DNA of 64,000 nucleotides, from NCBI RefSeq assembly GCF_004378255.1, contig NZ_SNQG01000002.1:496001-560000 (forward strand), read 5' to 3'. Both the position numbers and the translations under genes were made by a program. Positions 55,474 through 63,163 of this stretch are shown here, one piece after another; position 1 is the stretch's first letter, and each line of letters starts with the position of its first letter. The notes under the pieces are model-generated. The model was not told the DNA's origin, made no database searches, and saw only the letters and a list, made by a program, of their open reading frames with translations. The DNA comes from Mucilaginibacter phyllosphaerae (GTDB lineage: Bacteria > Bacteroidota > Bacteroidia > Sphingobacteriales > Sphingobacteriaceae).

Positions 55474-56466
55474 CTACAAATTATCTGTAAACTGTAATAC
55501 TATCTTCCCCATATGTGCGCTGCTTTCCATTAGTTCGTGCGCTTTGGCGGCTTCATCGGCAGTAAATACTTTGTAAATAATAGGTTTTATTTTGCCCGAT
55601 TTAAGTAGCGGCCATACATTTTGTTCGAGCTTTTGGGCGATGGCACTTTTAAACTCCACATCGCGCGAGCGTAACATAGATCCTGTAATGTTGATGCGCT
55701 TCCGCATTACTTCGGCCAGATCTATAGTTACATTTTTGCCCTTCATGCTGTTAATGTGCACCAAACGGCCTTCGGTAGCCAGGCATTTAATGTTTAAAGG
55801 CGTGTAATCGCCGCCTATCATATCCAGTATCACATCAACACCTTTGCTACCGGTAAGCCGCAGGATCTCTTCGTCAAACTTTGTGGTGTTATAATTAATA
55901 GCTTTTGCGGCGCCCAGGCCTTCGCAAAATTGGCATTTGTCATCACTGCCTGCGGTAACATAAACGGTATTGCCTAATGCAGCAGCCATTTGTATAGCAG
56001 CCACGCCAATGCCGCTGCTGCCACCATGCACCAGCAAGCTTTCGCCGGGTTTTAATTGGCCGCGATCAAACACATTGCTCCAAACGGTAAAAAAGGTTTC
56101 GGGCAGGGATGCCGCCTCTGCAAACGACAGGTTATCCGGCACGGGCAGGCATTGCCCCTCTGGTGCATTGCAATACCCGGCATAGCCGCCGCCAATTACC
56201 AGGGCGCAAACTTTATCACCAACCTTCCAACGGGTAACATCTTTACCCATTTCGGCCACTGTGCCGGCTATTTCCAGCCCCGGTATATCAACAGGTGCAC
56301 CCGCAGGCGGCGGATAATTGCCTTTGCGCTGCGCCACATCCGGGCGGTTAATGCCGGCGGCCATTACCTTTATCAATACTTCATCGGGTTTAACGGCAGG
56401 GATGGGCCTTTCAGCAATTTGCAAAACTTCCGGCACGCCGGGTTGGGTAATGATGATGGCTTTCAT
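55474..56466 (-). CDS. Zinc-independent quinone oxidoreductase (PIG3-like MDR family)
   Basis: The 330-residue protein is a medium-chain dehydrogenase/reductase: an N-terminal GroES-like domain (AERPIPAVKPDEVLIKVMAAGINRPDVAQRKGNYPPP, about 18-54) and a Rossmann domain with the NADPH motif LLVHGGSSGIGVAAIQMAAALG (about 142-163). The RKGNYPPPAGAPVDIPGLEIAG block is characteristic of the PIG3-type NAD(P)H:quinone oxidoreductases. Structural and catalytic zinc cysteines are absent. It probably reduces quinones in the cytoplasm. It is divergent from the peroxiredoxin gene, which suggests a shared redox theme but does not prove it. Confidence 0.9.
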   Translation of the reverse strand: MKAIIITQPGVPEVLQIAERPIPAVKPDEVLIKVMAAGINRPDVAQRKGNYPPPAGAPVDIPGLEIAGTVAEMGKDVTRWKVGDKVCALVIGGGYAGYCNAPEGQCLPVPDNLSFAEAASLPETFFTVWSNVFDRGQLKPGESLLVHGGSSGIGVAAIQMAAALGNTVYVTAGSDDKCQFCEGLGAAKAINYNTTKFDEEILRLTGSKGVDVILDMIGGDYTPLNIKCLATEGRLVHINSMKGKNVTIDLAEVMRKRINITGSMLRSRDVEFKSAIAQKLEQNVWPLLKSGKIKPIIYKVFTADEAAKAHELMESSAHMGKIVLQFTDNL

Positions 56467-56610
56467 ACCGTTAATAATAGCTTTTAGGATGGATATGTTT
56501 GTGTGCCTTTTGCGCTTTAAGCCGAATTATTTTTTACTTTTTGTTTAATAACACACCGGTGATAATCATTATGGTAATTATCATTTTATTTGCAGGATAA
56601 AACCAATAAT

Positions 56611-57072
56611 ATGTCGATACAAACAGGCCAGGCGGCACCGCAGTTTACATTAACCTCGTCAGATCTTAAAGAAGTTTCATTAGCCGATCTTAAAGGTAAA
56701 AAGGTAGTGATCCATTTTTTTCCGTTAGCATTTACAGGTGTTTGCACTACACAGCTTTGCACCATGCGCGATAGCTTTGGCTATTATGACGGCTTAAACG
56801 CACAGATCTTAGGCATTTCTGTCGACTCGCCTTTTACCCTGGCTAAGTTTAAAGAAGAGAATGCTTACCAGTTTCCGCTGCTTTCTGATTTTAATAAGGA
56901 TGCATCTGAGGCTTATGGCGCGCTGTACGAATCATTTGCATTTGGTATGAAAGGCGTGAGCAAACGTGCTGCCTTTGTGATAGATGAGCAGCAAAATGTG
57001 ATTTATGCAGAGGTGCTGGAGAATGCCGGCGACTTGCCCGATTTTGAGGCAATTGCAGAAAAAGTAAAGTAA
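56611..57072 (+). CDS. Peroxiredoxin (AhpC/Tsa-Redoxin, AhpE-like)
   Basis: From the ATG at 56611 the protein has 153 residues. The redoxin fold shows PQFTLTSSDLKEVSLADLKGKKVVIHFFPLAFTGVCTTQLCTMRD, with the peroxidatic Cys in the FTGVC motif (about residue 47) and a second Cys five residues on, which could resolve the disulfide as in some atypical 2-Cys enzymes. GISVDSPFTLAKF and FPLLSDFNKDASEAYG are typical. It reduces hydroperoxides; thioredoxin (18.8 kb) is a plausible donor. The in-frame TTG at 56590 would add seven residues. Confidence 0.9.
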   Translation: MSIQTGQAAPQFTLTSSDLKEVSLADLKGKKVVIHFFPLAFTGVCTTQLCTMRDSFGYYDGLNAQILGISVDSPFTLAKFKEENAYQFPLLSDFNKDASEAYGALYESFAFGMKGVSKRAAFVIDEQQNVIYAEVLENAGDLPDFEAIAEKVK

Positions 57073-57083
57073 TTGATAAAAAG

Positions 57084-57115
57084 TTTGCAACAAATAGAAG
57101 AAAATTCTATTTTTG
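57084..57115 (+). promoter_or_regulatory. Bacteroidota-type promoter of tRNA-Arg
   Basis: TTTG at 57084-57087, 20 bp spacer, TATTTTTG at 57108-57115. Both boxes and spacing fit the consensus; the tRNA begins 60 bp downstream. Confidence 0.7.
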
Positions 57116-57174
57116 CAGTCCGTAAAAAAAGGGTCTGATGTTATTTTAAGCATCAAAAACTTAATCCGGGAAAT

Positions 57175-57248
57175 GCACTTGTAGCTCAATTGGATAGAGC
57201 ATCTCACTACGGATGAGAAGGTTTGGGGTTCGAATCCCTACAAGTGCA
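57175..57248 (+). tRNA. tRNA-Arg (anticodon ACG)
   Basis: A 74-nt cloverleaf: acceptor GCACTTG / CAAGTGC with discriminator A, D arm with AGCTCAATTGGATAGAGC, anticodon stem TCTCA / TGAGA with loop CTACGGA (anticodon ACG), T arm with GGTTCGAATCC. The CCA end is not encoded. A terminator-like hairpin follows 10 bp downstream. Confidence 0.95.
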
Positions 57249-57258
57249 CAATAACTTT

Positions 57259-57289
57259 AAGCCTTTCTGTATGCAACGGAAAGGCTTTT
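57259..57289 (+). terminator. Terminator after tRNA-Arg
   Basis: AAGCCTTTC / GAAAGGCTT stem extended by TGT / ACG with one wobble, then TTTTA. It lies 19 bp before the adk ATG, so adk may be transcribed by read-through or from an unseen promoter. Confidence 0.8.
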
Positions 57290-57307
57290 AACTTTAATCA
57301 CAAAGGG

Positions 57308-57880
57308 ATGCTTAACTTAGTACTGTTTGGTCCGCCCGGCGCAGGGAAGGGTACTCAATCACAAAATCTTATCGAAAAATTTGGCCTCATCCACCTTTCA
57401 ACGGGTGATTTATTACGTGGCGAAATTTCACAGGGTACCGAACTTGGCCTGGAAGCAAAAAAACTGATGGACGAAGGTATGCTGGTGCCCGATAGCGTAG
57501 TGATAGGGATGATCAGCAATAAGCTTGATGCCAATAAAGATGCAAAGGGTTTTATTTTTGACGGTTTCCCGCGTACGGTTGCACAGGCCGAAGCGCTGGA
57601 TCAATTGCTTAGATCAAAAGATTCGGCCATATCCGGCATGATAGCGCTGGAGGTTACCGATGCCGAGTTAGAGCAGCGTTTATTGCTGCGCGGTAAAAGC
57701 TCGGGCAGGCCGGATGACGCCAACCCCGAAGTTATCCGCAAGCGTATTAAAGAATATAATGATAAAACTGCACCGGTTGCAGGCTTTTATAAAAATCAAA
57801 ACAAATTTACAAGCATTAATGGTATAGGCGCGGTAGAAGATATCTTCGCTTCCATCAATACGGTTATAGCTTCTTATTAA
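57308..57880 (+). CDS. adk: Adenylate kinase
   Basis: The 190-residue enzyme interconverts AMP, ADP and ATP. P-loop GPPGAGKGT at residues 8-16, AMP-binding HLSTGDLLRGE (about 29-39) and FIFDGFPRTVAQAE (near 78-91), then LLRGKSSGRPDD. The LID region is short and lacks the zinc-finger cysteines, so this is the short form; E. coli Adk has 214 residues. It precedes obg, separated by a repeat-rich 114-bp gap. Confidence 0.97.
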   Translation: MLNLVLFGPPGAGKGTQSQNLIEKFGLIHLSTGDLLRGEISQGTELGLEAKKLMDEGMLVPDSVVIGMISNKLDANKDAKGFIFDGFPRTVAQAEALDQLLRSKDSAISGMIALEVTDAELEQRLLLRGKSSGRPDDANPEVIRKRIKEYNDKTAPVAGFYKNQNKFTSINGIGAVEDIFASINTVIASY

Positions 57881-57886
57881 TTCATA

Positions 57887-57983
57887 CAGTCCGAAAGTCG
57901 GCAAGACGGTAAAGTCCGGAAGAAGGAAGTATATATTTCTTTACTTTCGGACTTTATTGTCTTTCGGGCTTTCCCGACTTTAA
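57887..57983. repeat. Imperfect inverted repeat between adk and obg
   Basis: The inner arms AAAGTCCGGAAG and CTTTCGGACTTT match in 11 of 12 positions, and outer arms AGTCCGAAAGTCGG and TTTCGGGCTTTCCCGACTTT are imperfectly inverted. The AGTC(C/G)G motif occurs several times. Confidence 0.6.
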
Positions 57984-57994
57984 AATAGAAAAGG

Positions 57995-59011
57995 ATGTCT
58001 CAAGGCTCAAATTTTGTTGATTACGTAAAGATCTGTTGCCGTTCGGGACATGGTGGTGCGGGTTCTTCGCACCTGCATCGTGATATTTTAACCTCTAAGG
58101 GCGGCCCTGATGGTGGCGATGGCGGCCGCGGCGGCCATGTGATTGTAAAGGGTAACGCCCAGTTGTGGACCCTGCTTCACCTTAAATTCCGTAAGCACGT
58201 TATTGCCGGCGACGGCGACTCGGGCGGCAGTTCGTTACGATCTGGTAAAACCGGCCGGGATGAAATATTGGAAGTGCCTTTGGGTACTATTGCCAAAAAT
58301 GCCGAAACAGGCGAGGTGCTTTTTGAGATAAACGCCGATGGGGAAACCAAAATTTTAGCCAAAGGCGGCCGTGGCGGCTTAGGCAACTGGCACTTTAAAA
58401 CGCCTACCCAGCAAACGCCGCGTTTTGCCCAACCCGGCGAAGACGGTGAGGAAGACTGGAATATTCTGGAACTGAAATTACTGGCCGATGTTGGTTTGGT
58501 AGGTTTCCCTAATGCGGGCAAATCAACCCTGCTTTCGGTGGTATCTGCCGCCAAGCCGGAGATTGCCGATTATGCCTTTACAACGCTTGTACCCAATTTG
58601 GGTATTGTGGGTTACCGCAACAACAAATCGTTTGTTATGGCCGATATACCGGGTATTATAGAGGGTGCTTCGCAAGGCAAGGGCCTGGGGATTCGTTTTC
58701 TGCGCCACATCGAACGTAATTCGGTGCTGCTGTTTATGGTGCCGGCCGATACTAACCGCAGCATAAGGGAGGAATATAGTATTCTGCTAAAAGAATTGAA
58801 CGAGTACAACCCCGAACTGATGCACAAGCCGCGGGTTTTAGCCATAACCAAAGCGGATATGCTTGATACCGAGTTACAGGAAGAGATGGAAAAGGAAGTG
58901 CCGGCAGATATACCGTATGTATTTATATCATCGGTAGCCCAGAAAAATATCACCGAACTGAAGGACCTGCTCTGGAAAGAGATCAACAAAGATATTACCG
59001 GGCCCCGGTAG
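57995..59011 (+). CDS. obgE: Obg/CgtA GTPase
   Basis: The 338-residue protein has the Gly-rich Obg fold ([24 protein letters not shown] and [14 protein letters not shown], residues 7-49), then a GTPase domain: G1 GFPNAGKST (170-178), G3 [19 protein letters not shown] (near 212) and G4 ITKADM (near 286). The C-terminal OCT domain found in some relatives is absent. It is an essential GTPase that binds 50S ribosomes and responds to ppGpp. Its last 17 bases overlap the end of the convergent membrane protein gene. Confidence 0.96.
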   Translation: MSQGSNFVDYVKICCRSGHGGAGSSHLHRDILTSKGGPDGGDGGRGGHVIVKGNAQLWTLLHLKFRKHVIAGDGDSGGSSLRSGKTGRDEILEVPLGTIAKNAETGEVLFEINADGETKILAKGGRGGLGNWHFKTPTQQTPRFAQPGEDGEEDWNILELKLLADVGLVGFPNAGKSTLLSVVSAAKPEIADYAFTTLVPNLGIVGYRNNKSFVMADIPGIIEGASQGKGLGIRFLRHIERNSVLLFMVPADTNRSIREEYSILLKELNEYNPELMHKPRVLAITKADMLDTELQEEMEKEVPADIPYVFISSVAQKNITELKDLLWKEINKDITGPR

Positions 59012-60575
59012 CAAAGTAAAGCACGTAATTATCGCTCAACTCTTTTAACGAAAAGCCCTTATATCCGGGGAAAGATTTTAAAATAATGTTTGCCCGGATG
59101 CCGGTGTAATAAGCGGGCATAACAATATATAATGGGCCTGCGTGGCCTTTATGCAGGTAATCATCCTGGTTAATATTAAGGTTACTGTTGAGTGCATCAA
59201 GCGTAATGATACGGTTATGCCGAATTTCCAGCCCCAGGTCTGCACTAAAAAAAACAAATATGGCGTCCCTGTGCCTGTCATCAAGCATTTTAATATAGTT
59301 AAGGCTCGGCTGATCTATAAACTGCTGTCCAATGCCGGATGTGCCGTAAGCGGTGTATTCATGCAGCCCCTTTTGCCCGTTGATATAAAACTTAACCGAA
59401 AAGATGGCAATAATTAAAACTGCCAGCGCCAAAGCTGCCCGATAAACCATTTTATATCGGCTAAACAGGTATAAAGTGCCGGGGATGATGAGCAAGCCGA
59501 CGATCCTGAAATGCCTCGACTCGTAAGAGATGCTTAGTTTACGCATAAATGCCGAGCCGAAAAACAGAATGGATATGCCATAAATAATGATGAGCAGCAA
59601 TTTGTAATTTTTGTTTGGTACGTTTTTGCAGATGGCGTAAACCAGCAGCGCACTTAATACAGCCAGCGCAACTAATACCACCATTACCCATGGGGCGGAT
59701 AATATGGGTACATCATTATGGAAAATAAAGCCGTTCACCAGATCGTCTGCAGAGAAGCCTGCCAGCAGGGGTGAGGCAACAGGGAAGGTTAAGGTTGGCC
59801 AGCTCAGGTCGATACCGTTTGAACCCGATGAGGGATTAAGGCCCTTTGACAGATACAACCACGAGATAACGGCTACCGATATCAGGGCCGGTACGCCTAC
59901 CCAAAAGCCTTTAAAAAGCCAGTGTTTAACGTTTTTGTTACCTGCCGATAGCCGGATCCAAAGAAATAGTAAACCGCCGGCATAGATCCATATAAAGGAT
60001 GATTTGCAGATAAAGCCTATCCAGCCGGCAAGTAACACAAACAGTACCAGCTTTAAGCCGGGCTTATCAAACACCAAACAGCCGTACAAAAACCATCCTG
60101 CAAAAGCGAAAAGTAAAGTTTCGCCACCTATATAAAAAATATAGGGGATAAAAAACGCCTGCTGGCAAACAATTACCAGTAAGCTTAAGGCACTTATTAC
60201 CGGTGTAAACCCTGCCTTTTTAAAAAACTGATAAAAACCTGCAAGCCCAAAAAGCTGGCAAAGCATGGTAGTAACCGCAGCAGCATGGCCGGTATTTAAA
60301 CCCAGTAATACCTTAAAAAAGTAGGGAACCAGATACTGCCCCGGCGACCACCAGGATATAAATTCGCTTGTGTTTTTAGAAAGATCTGCCGGGTTGGGTT
60401 TGGTAAGCATGTTGAAATCGCCGCCCAATTGCATACACCTTAACACCTGGAACCCCCAACTGGCATCCGGAAAAATGGCAGGTGGAGTTAGCACAACCAT
60501 TAAACCCAGGCTAAAAACTATTACAAGTACAATTAAAAGCACTATCCGGTTTATTGATATTACAGGATCAAACAT
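58995..60575 (-). CDS. Multi-pass membrane protein, GT-C glycosyltransferase-like
   Basis: From the ATG at 60575 the protein is 526 residues with about 11-12 hydrophobic segments. The first extracytoplasmic loop has [25 protein letters not shown] with an Asp shortly after the first helix, the place where GT-C (GT39/GT83-type) enzymes carry their catalytic acidic residue. The C-terminal soluble part (from about residue 410) would be periplasmic. I do not recognise a named family, so transfer of a sugar from a lipid carrier is an inference from topology and the polysaccharide context. An in-frame GTG at 60602 would overlap the upstream gene. Confidence 0.75.
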   Translation of the reverse strand: MFDPVISINRIVLLIVLVIVFSLGLMVVLTPPAIFPDASWGFQVLRCMQLGGDFNMLTKPNPADLSKNTSEFISWWSPGQYLVPYFFKVLLGLNTGHAAAVTTMLCQLFGLAGFYQFFKKAGFTPVISALSLLVIVCQQAFFIPYIFYIGGETLLFAFAGWFLYGCLVFDKPGLKLVLFVLLAGWIGFICKSSFIWIYAGGLLFLWIRLSAGNKNVKHWLFKGFWVGVPALISVAVISWLYLSKGLNPSSGSNGIDLSWPTLTFPVASPLLAGFSADDLVNGFIFHNDVPILSAPWVMVVLVALAVLSALLVYAICKNVPNKNYKLLLIIIYGISILFFGSAFMRKLSISYESRHFRIVGLLIIPGTLYLFSRYKMVYRAALALAVLIIAIFSVKFYINGQKGLHEYTAYGTSGIGQQFIDQPSLNYIKMLDDRHRDAIFVFFSADLGLEIRHNRIITLDALNSNLNINQDDYLHKGHAGPLYIVMPAYYTGIRANIILKSFPGYKGFSLKELSDNYVLYFATGAR

Positions 60576-60582
60576 TGTATAT

Positions 60583-61134
60583 CTATTCAATAACACGGGC
60601 ACGTACTGCTACAGCAGGGTTACCCTGGTAAATGGTAAAAGGCTTGAGGTTTTTAGATGCTACCGAACCACTGGCTAACACGGCATGGCTTGCTGCGGTA
60701 ATACCCTGGTTAATAATGGCACCGCAGCCTATCCAAACCCCGTCCTCAAGTATGATCTGCCCGGTTATCAGATCAAAGGCGGCTTTTTTGTAATTATGGC
60801 TGCCGGTTTGCAACATGGCCCCCTGCGATATGCAGGCATTGCCGCCTATCACAACTTTAACCAGGTTATCTATCCAAACGCGCTCGCCTATCCAGGTATT
60901 GTTGCCAATTTGCAAATTCCAGGCGTATTTTATGTTTACCCCCGGTTTTATAACCACCCCTTTGCCAATTTGTGCACCAAATAAACGCAGCAAAAATATT
61001 TTTACGCCGTTTACCGGCAGCCAGTACGATTTAAAAAAGACAGCATTAATGTAATACCATAACACCCGCTTTAGGGCATTGCCACCCGGGCTGTAAGCCG
61101 AATTATTATAGGCAGACAAGTTAGTTTGCGGCAT
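60583..61134 (-). CDS. WcaF-like acetyltransferase (left-handed beta-helix)
   Basis: From the ATG at 61134 the protein has 183 residues. It opens with NLSAYNNSAYSPGGNALKRVLWYYINAVFFKSYWLP, the family start of WcaF-type polysaccharide O-acetyltransferases, followed by hexapeptide repeats (IGKGVVIKPGVNIKYAWNLQIGNNTWIGERVWI, VVIGGNACISQGAMLQTGSHN, IILEDGVWIGCGAIINQGITAASHAVLASGS). The catalytic His is probably in GSHNY. It transfers acetyl from acetyl-CoA to a sugar residue. It overlaps the exosortase gene upstream by 14 bp. Confidence 0.88.
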   Translation of the reverse strand: MPQTNLSAYNNSAYSPGGNALKRVLWYYINAVFFKSYWLPVNGVKIFLLRLFGAQIGKGVVIKPGVNIKYAWNLQIGNNTWIGERVWIDNLVKVVIGGNACISQGAMLQTGSHNYKKAAFDLITGQIILEDGVWIGCGAIINQGITAASHAVLASGSVASKNLKPFTIYQGNPAVAVRARVIE

Positions 61135-61690
61135 TTTTAACAAGGGCTTTATCCTGATAACGGATGTAAAAGTATAAGCTTGCGGCTATAATAATATATA
61201 CCAGTATATTAAACATAGTGTGATGATCTGATATATAAACGTTTTTTACAGGCCGCCAGTAAAGGGACAATACTATAAAACGCGATACATTGAGTATTTG
61301 TATGGCCAGTAACCCAAAGCCCCCAAAATATAATTTTGATTTTAAGGAAGCCGGATAAGCAATTACAAACGCTGCAAAAAAGCACATCACCCCAAAGCCC
61401 AGGCAATCGTACCCAACATGGATAATGTTGTGGCCAACAACCAGCATCTGGTAAACACTCGTTTTGGTTTCAAACCCTAAAATAGTTAATATAGCCGAAC
61501 TGCACTCGATAAGTATATATCTTAAACCGCTGATGAAATTAAGGTGATGATCTAAAAAGGCAGCGTAAACTTTGCCCCCCGGCGATGTAAGGCTAAGGTA
61601 ACCGATGTAAAAGCCATAAAGCAGCGCAAACAGGCACAAAAAGCGGATAACAAAAAGTACTGCGGGGGTTATTTTTGATTTATTGCCCAT
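61121..61690 (-). CDS. Exosortase/archaeosortase-family membrane protein
   Basis: The 189-residue protein has about five to six hydrophobic segments and the three invariant residues of exosortases: Cys in GYDCLGFGVMCFFAAFVIAYP (near 93), Arg in ILNVSRFIVLSLYW (near 137) and His in ISDHHTMFNILVY (near 155). Exosortases are transpeptidase-like enzymes proposed to cut and anchor proteins with PEP-CTERM-type tails; in Bacteroidota several subtypes sit in exopolysaccharide clusters (XrtY-like is my best guess). No protein with a matching sorting tail is seen in the window. It overlaps both neighbours (14 bp and 11 bp). Confidence 0.88.
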   Translation of the reverse strand: MGNKSKITPAVLFVIRFLCLFALLYGFYIGYLSLTSPGGKVYAAFLDHHLNFISGLRYILIECSSAILTILGFETKTSVYQMLVVGHNIIHVGYDCLGFGVMCFFAAFVIAYPASLKSKLYFGGFGLLAIQILNVSRFIVLSLYWRPVKNVYISDHHTMFNILVYIIIAASLYFYIRYQDKALVKNAAN

Positions 61691-62546
61691 CGCTTTGCTG
61701 TTGCTTTAAAAGCTCATCTATTTTAATATCTACTACCAGCCTAAACCAAAAAGCCTGCATAAAATGGAATATGAGGCCCGTACGCCCATCTAATATACCC
61801 AATTTAAATATGATCCGGTATAAAAAATACAGCATAGGCCTTGCGTAGCGCGGCAGTTTCCACCAGCGTTGTTTAAGCCAGGCGGTACGCTCATCCGGCG
61901 ACCCCCAGAATTTTGGTTTAACGGTTTGCAGCCTGATGCTTTGCATGCGTTCGATCTCTTCATGAGCCAAAAGATCACTGTATTTATTGTGTTTGGCTAT
62001 CCAAAAACTAATTTTATTCTCTTTCAGGTTTTCTTCCAGGATGTGGCCGTTCTTCCAGATCAGCGTATTGCCCTGCACAACCAGGCGGTGGTCCATATTT
62101 TCATTAGTATCTGAAAACCCTATACCGAAACGGATCATTTTAAGCAGGTAAAAAGGATAATAACCGCCGTGCCTTATCCACCGGCCTTTAAAAAAATTTT
62201 TACGGTTAAAGTAAATGCCGTTAATGCTTTGGTAATCTGTATCCCTAAAATTTTGCAGCAGTACAAAAAGTTCGGGCGTTACTATCTGGTCGGCATCAAG
62301 GCAGATTACCCAGGGCGTTTTAACCTCAAAATTTTTAAGGGCAAAATCCCATTGCCGGGGATGGTTAATAAAGGCATGCTGTGCAATTACTGCCCCTGCA
62401 TTTTCGGCAATTACTATCGTACCATCGGTACTGCCCGAATCTAAAACAAAGGTTTCGGCATTTAAGCCGGTAATAGAGTTGAGCAGCCGCGGAAGATGCC
62501 TCTCTTCGTTATAGGTAAGAATGATGAAAGAGAACTGACTGTTCAA
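61680..62546 (-). CDS. Family 2 glycosyltransferase
   Basis: The 288-residue GT-A enzyme has FIILTYNEERHLPRLLNSI (7-25), VLDSGSTDGTIVIAENAGA (34-52) and the metal-binding WVICLDADQIV (DxD, about 79-89). RQWDFALKNFEV and a C-terminal segment with RIIFKLGILDGRTGLIFHFMQAFW resemble the WaaE/KdtX-like branch of GT2 acting on lipopolysaccharide or exopolysaccharide. The active site is cytoplasmic. It overlaps the exosortase gene by 11 bp and the methyltransferase by 4 bp (ATGA). Confidence 0.92.
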   Translation of the reverse strand: MNSQFSFIILTYNEERHLPRLLNSITGLNAETFVLDSGSTDGTIVIAENAGAVIAQHAFINHPRQWDFALKNFEVKTPWVICLDADQIVTPELFVLLQNFRDTDYQSINGIYFNRKNFFKGRWIRHGGYYPFYLLKMIRFGIGFSDTNENMDHRLVVQGNTLIWKNGHILEENLKENKISFWIAKHNKYSDLLAHEEIERMQSIRLQTVKPKFWGSPDERTAWLKQRWWKLPRYARPMLYFLYRIIFKLGILDGRTGLIFHFMQAFWFRLVVDIKIDELLKQQQSDGQ

Positions 62547-63163
62547 TTTAAACGCGCTTTAATTAACATAGATTTCCAAAGATACGGTATCCGGCCACAA
62601 CCTGTAAAGGCAGTAACTTTAAAGCCTTTGCCAGTTAATAAATTACCAAGTGTTTTTGCCGACCACATTTTGATGTGCCCGCCAAGCCATAAAGGGCTGA
62701 TATGGCTATCCCACTTATTAAACAAGCTTAATACCAGGTTTTTTAAATAACCATGATAAGGTGTTGATAATATAATGTCACCATGATTATGCAGCGCCTG
62801 CTTGCAAAAATCTATAAACGCTGCCGGATCATAAAGGTGCTCAATAACTTCGGTAGAGATAATGGTATCAAATGGCAGTCCCTGTAGCTTGGCCGGGAGT
62901 TTACCTGTTGACAGGTCCTGCACAAAAAAGCGGTCAGGGTGGGTTTGTTGAGCTATCCTGATCCCTTTTTCGGAAGCATCCGTACCGTAAGCATTGTAGC
63001 CTAAGGATATTAAATGATTAACCAGGTAGCCGTTACCGCAGCCCAGGTCTAATATGCATTGATTTTTATCTTTAGCAAGCATACCCAGCAAAGGCTGCAG
63101 TATGTAGTTAAAGTTATGGGTCATGGAATTATTGTTGAAACCGTAATCTTTGTAGTCGCTCAT
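62543..63163 (-). CDS. Class I SAM methyltransferase in the polysaccharide cluster
   Basis: The 206-residue protein has the SAM motif CILDLGCGNGYLVNHLISLG (about 36-55), GTDASEKGIRIAQQ, FDTIISTEVIEHLYDPAAF (near 100) and GDIILSTPYHGYLKNLVLSL. It is a Methyltransf_23/UbiG-like protein of the type often found among glycosyltransferase genes, where it may methylate a sugar or a lipid-linked intermediate. Both ends overlap neighbours by 4 bp (ATGA), showing tight coupling. Confidence 0.88.
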   Translation of the reverse strand: MSDYKDYGFNNNSMTHNFNYILQPLLGMLAKDKNQCILDLGCGNGYLVNHLISLGYNAYGTDASEKGIRIAQQTHPDRFFVQDLSTGKLPAKLQGLPFDTIISTEVIEHLYDPAAFIDFCKQALHNHGDIILSTPYHGYLKNLVLSLFNKWDSHISPLWLGGHIKMWSAKTLGNLLTGKGFKVTAFTGCGRIPYLWKSMLIKARLN

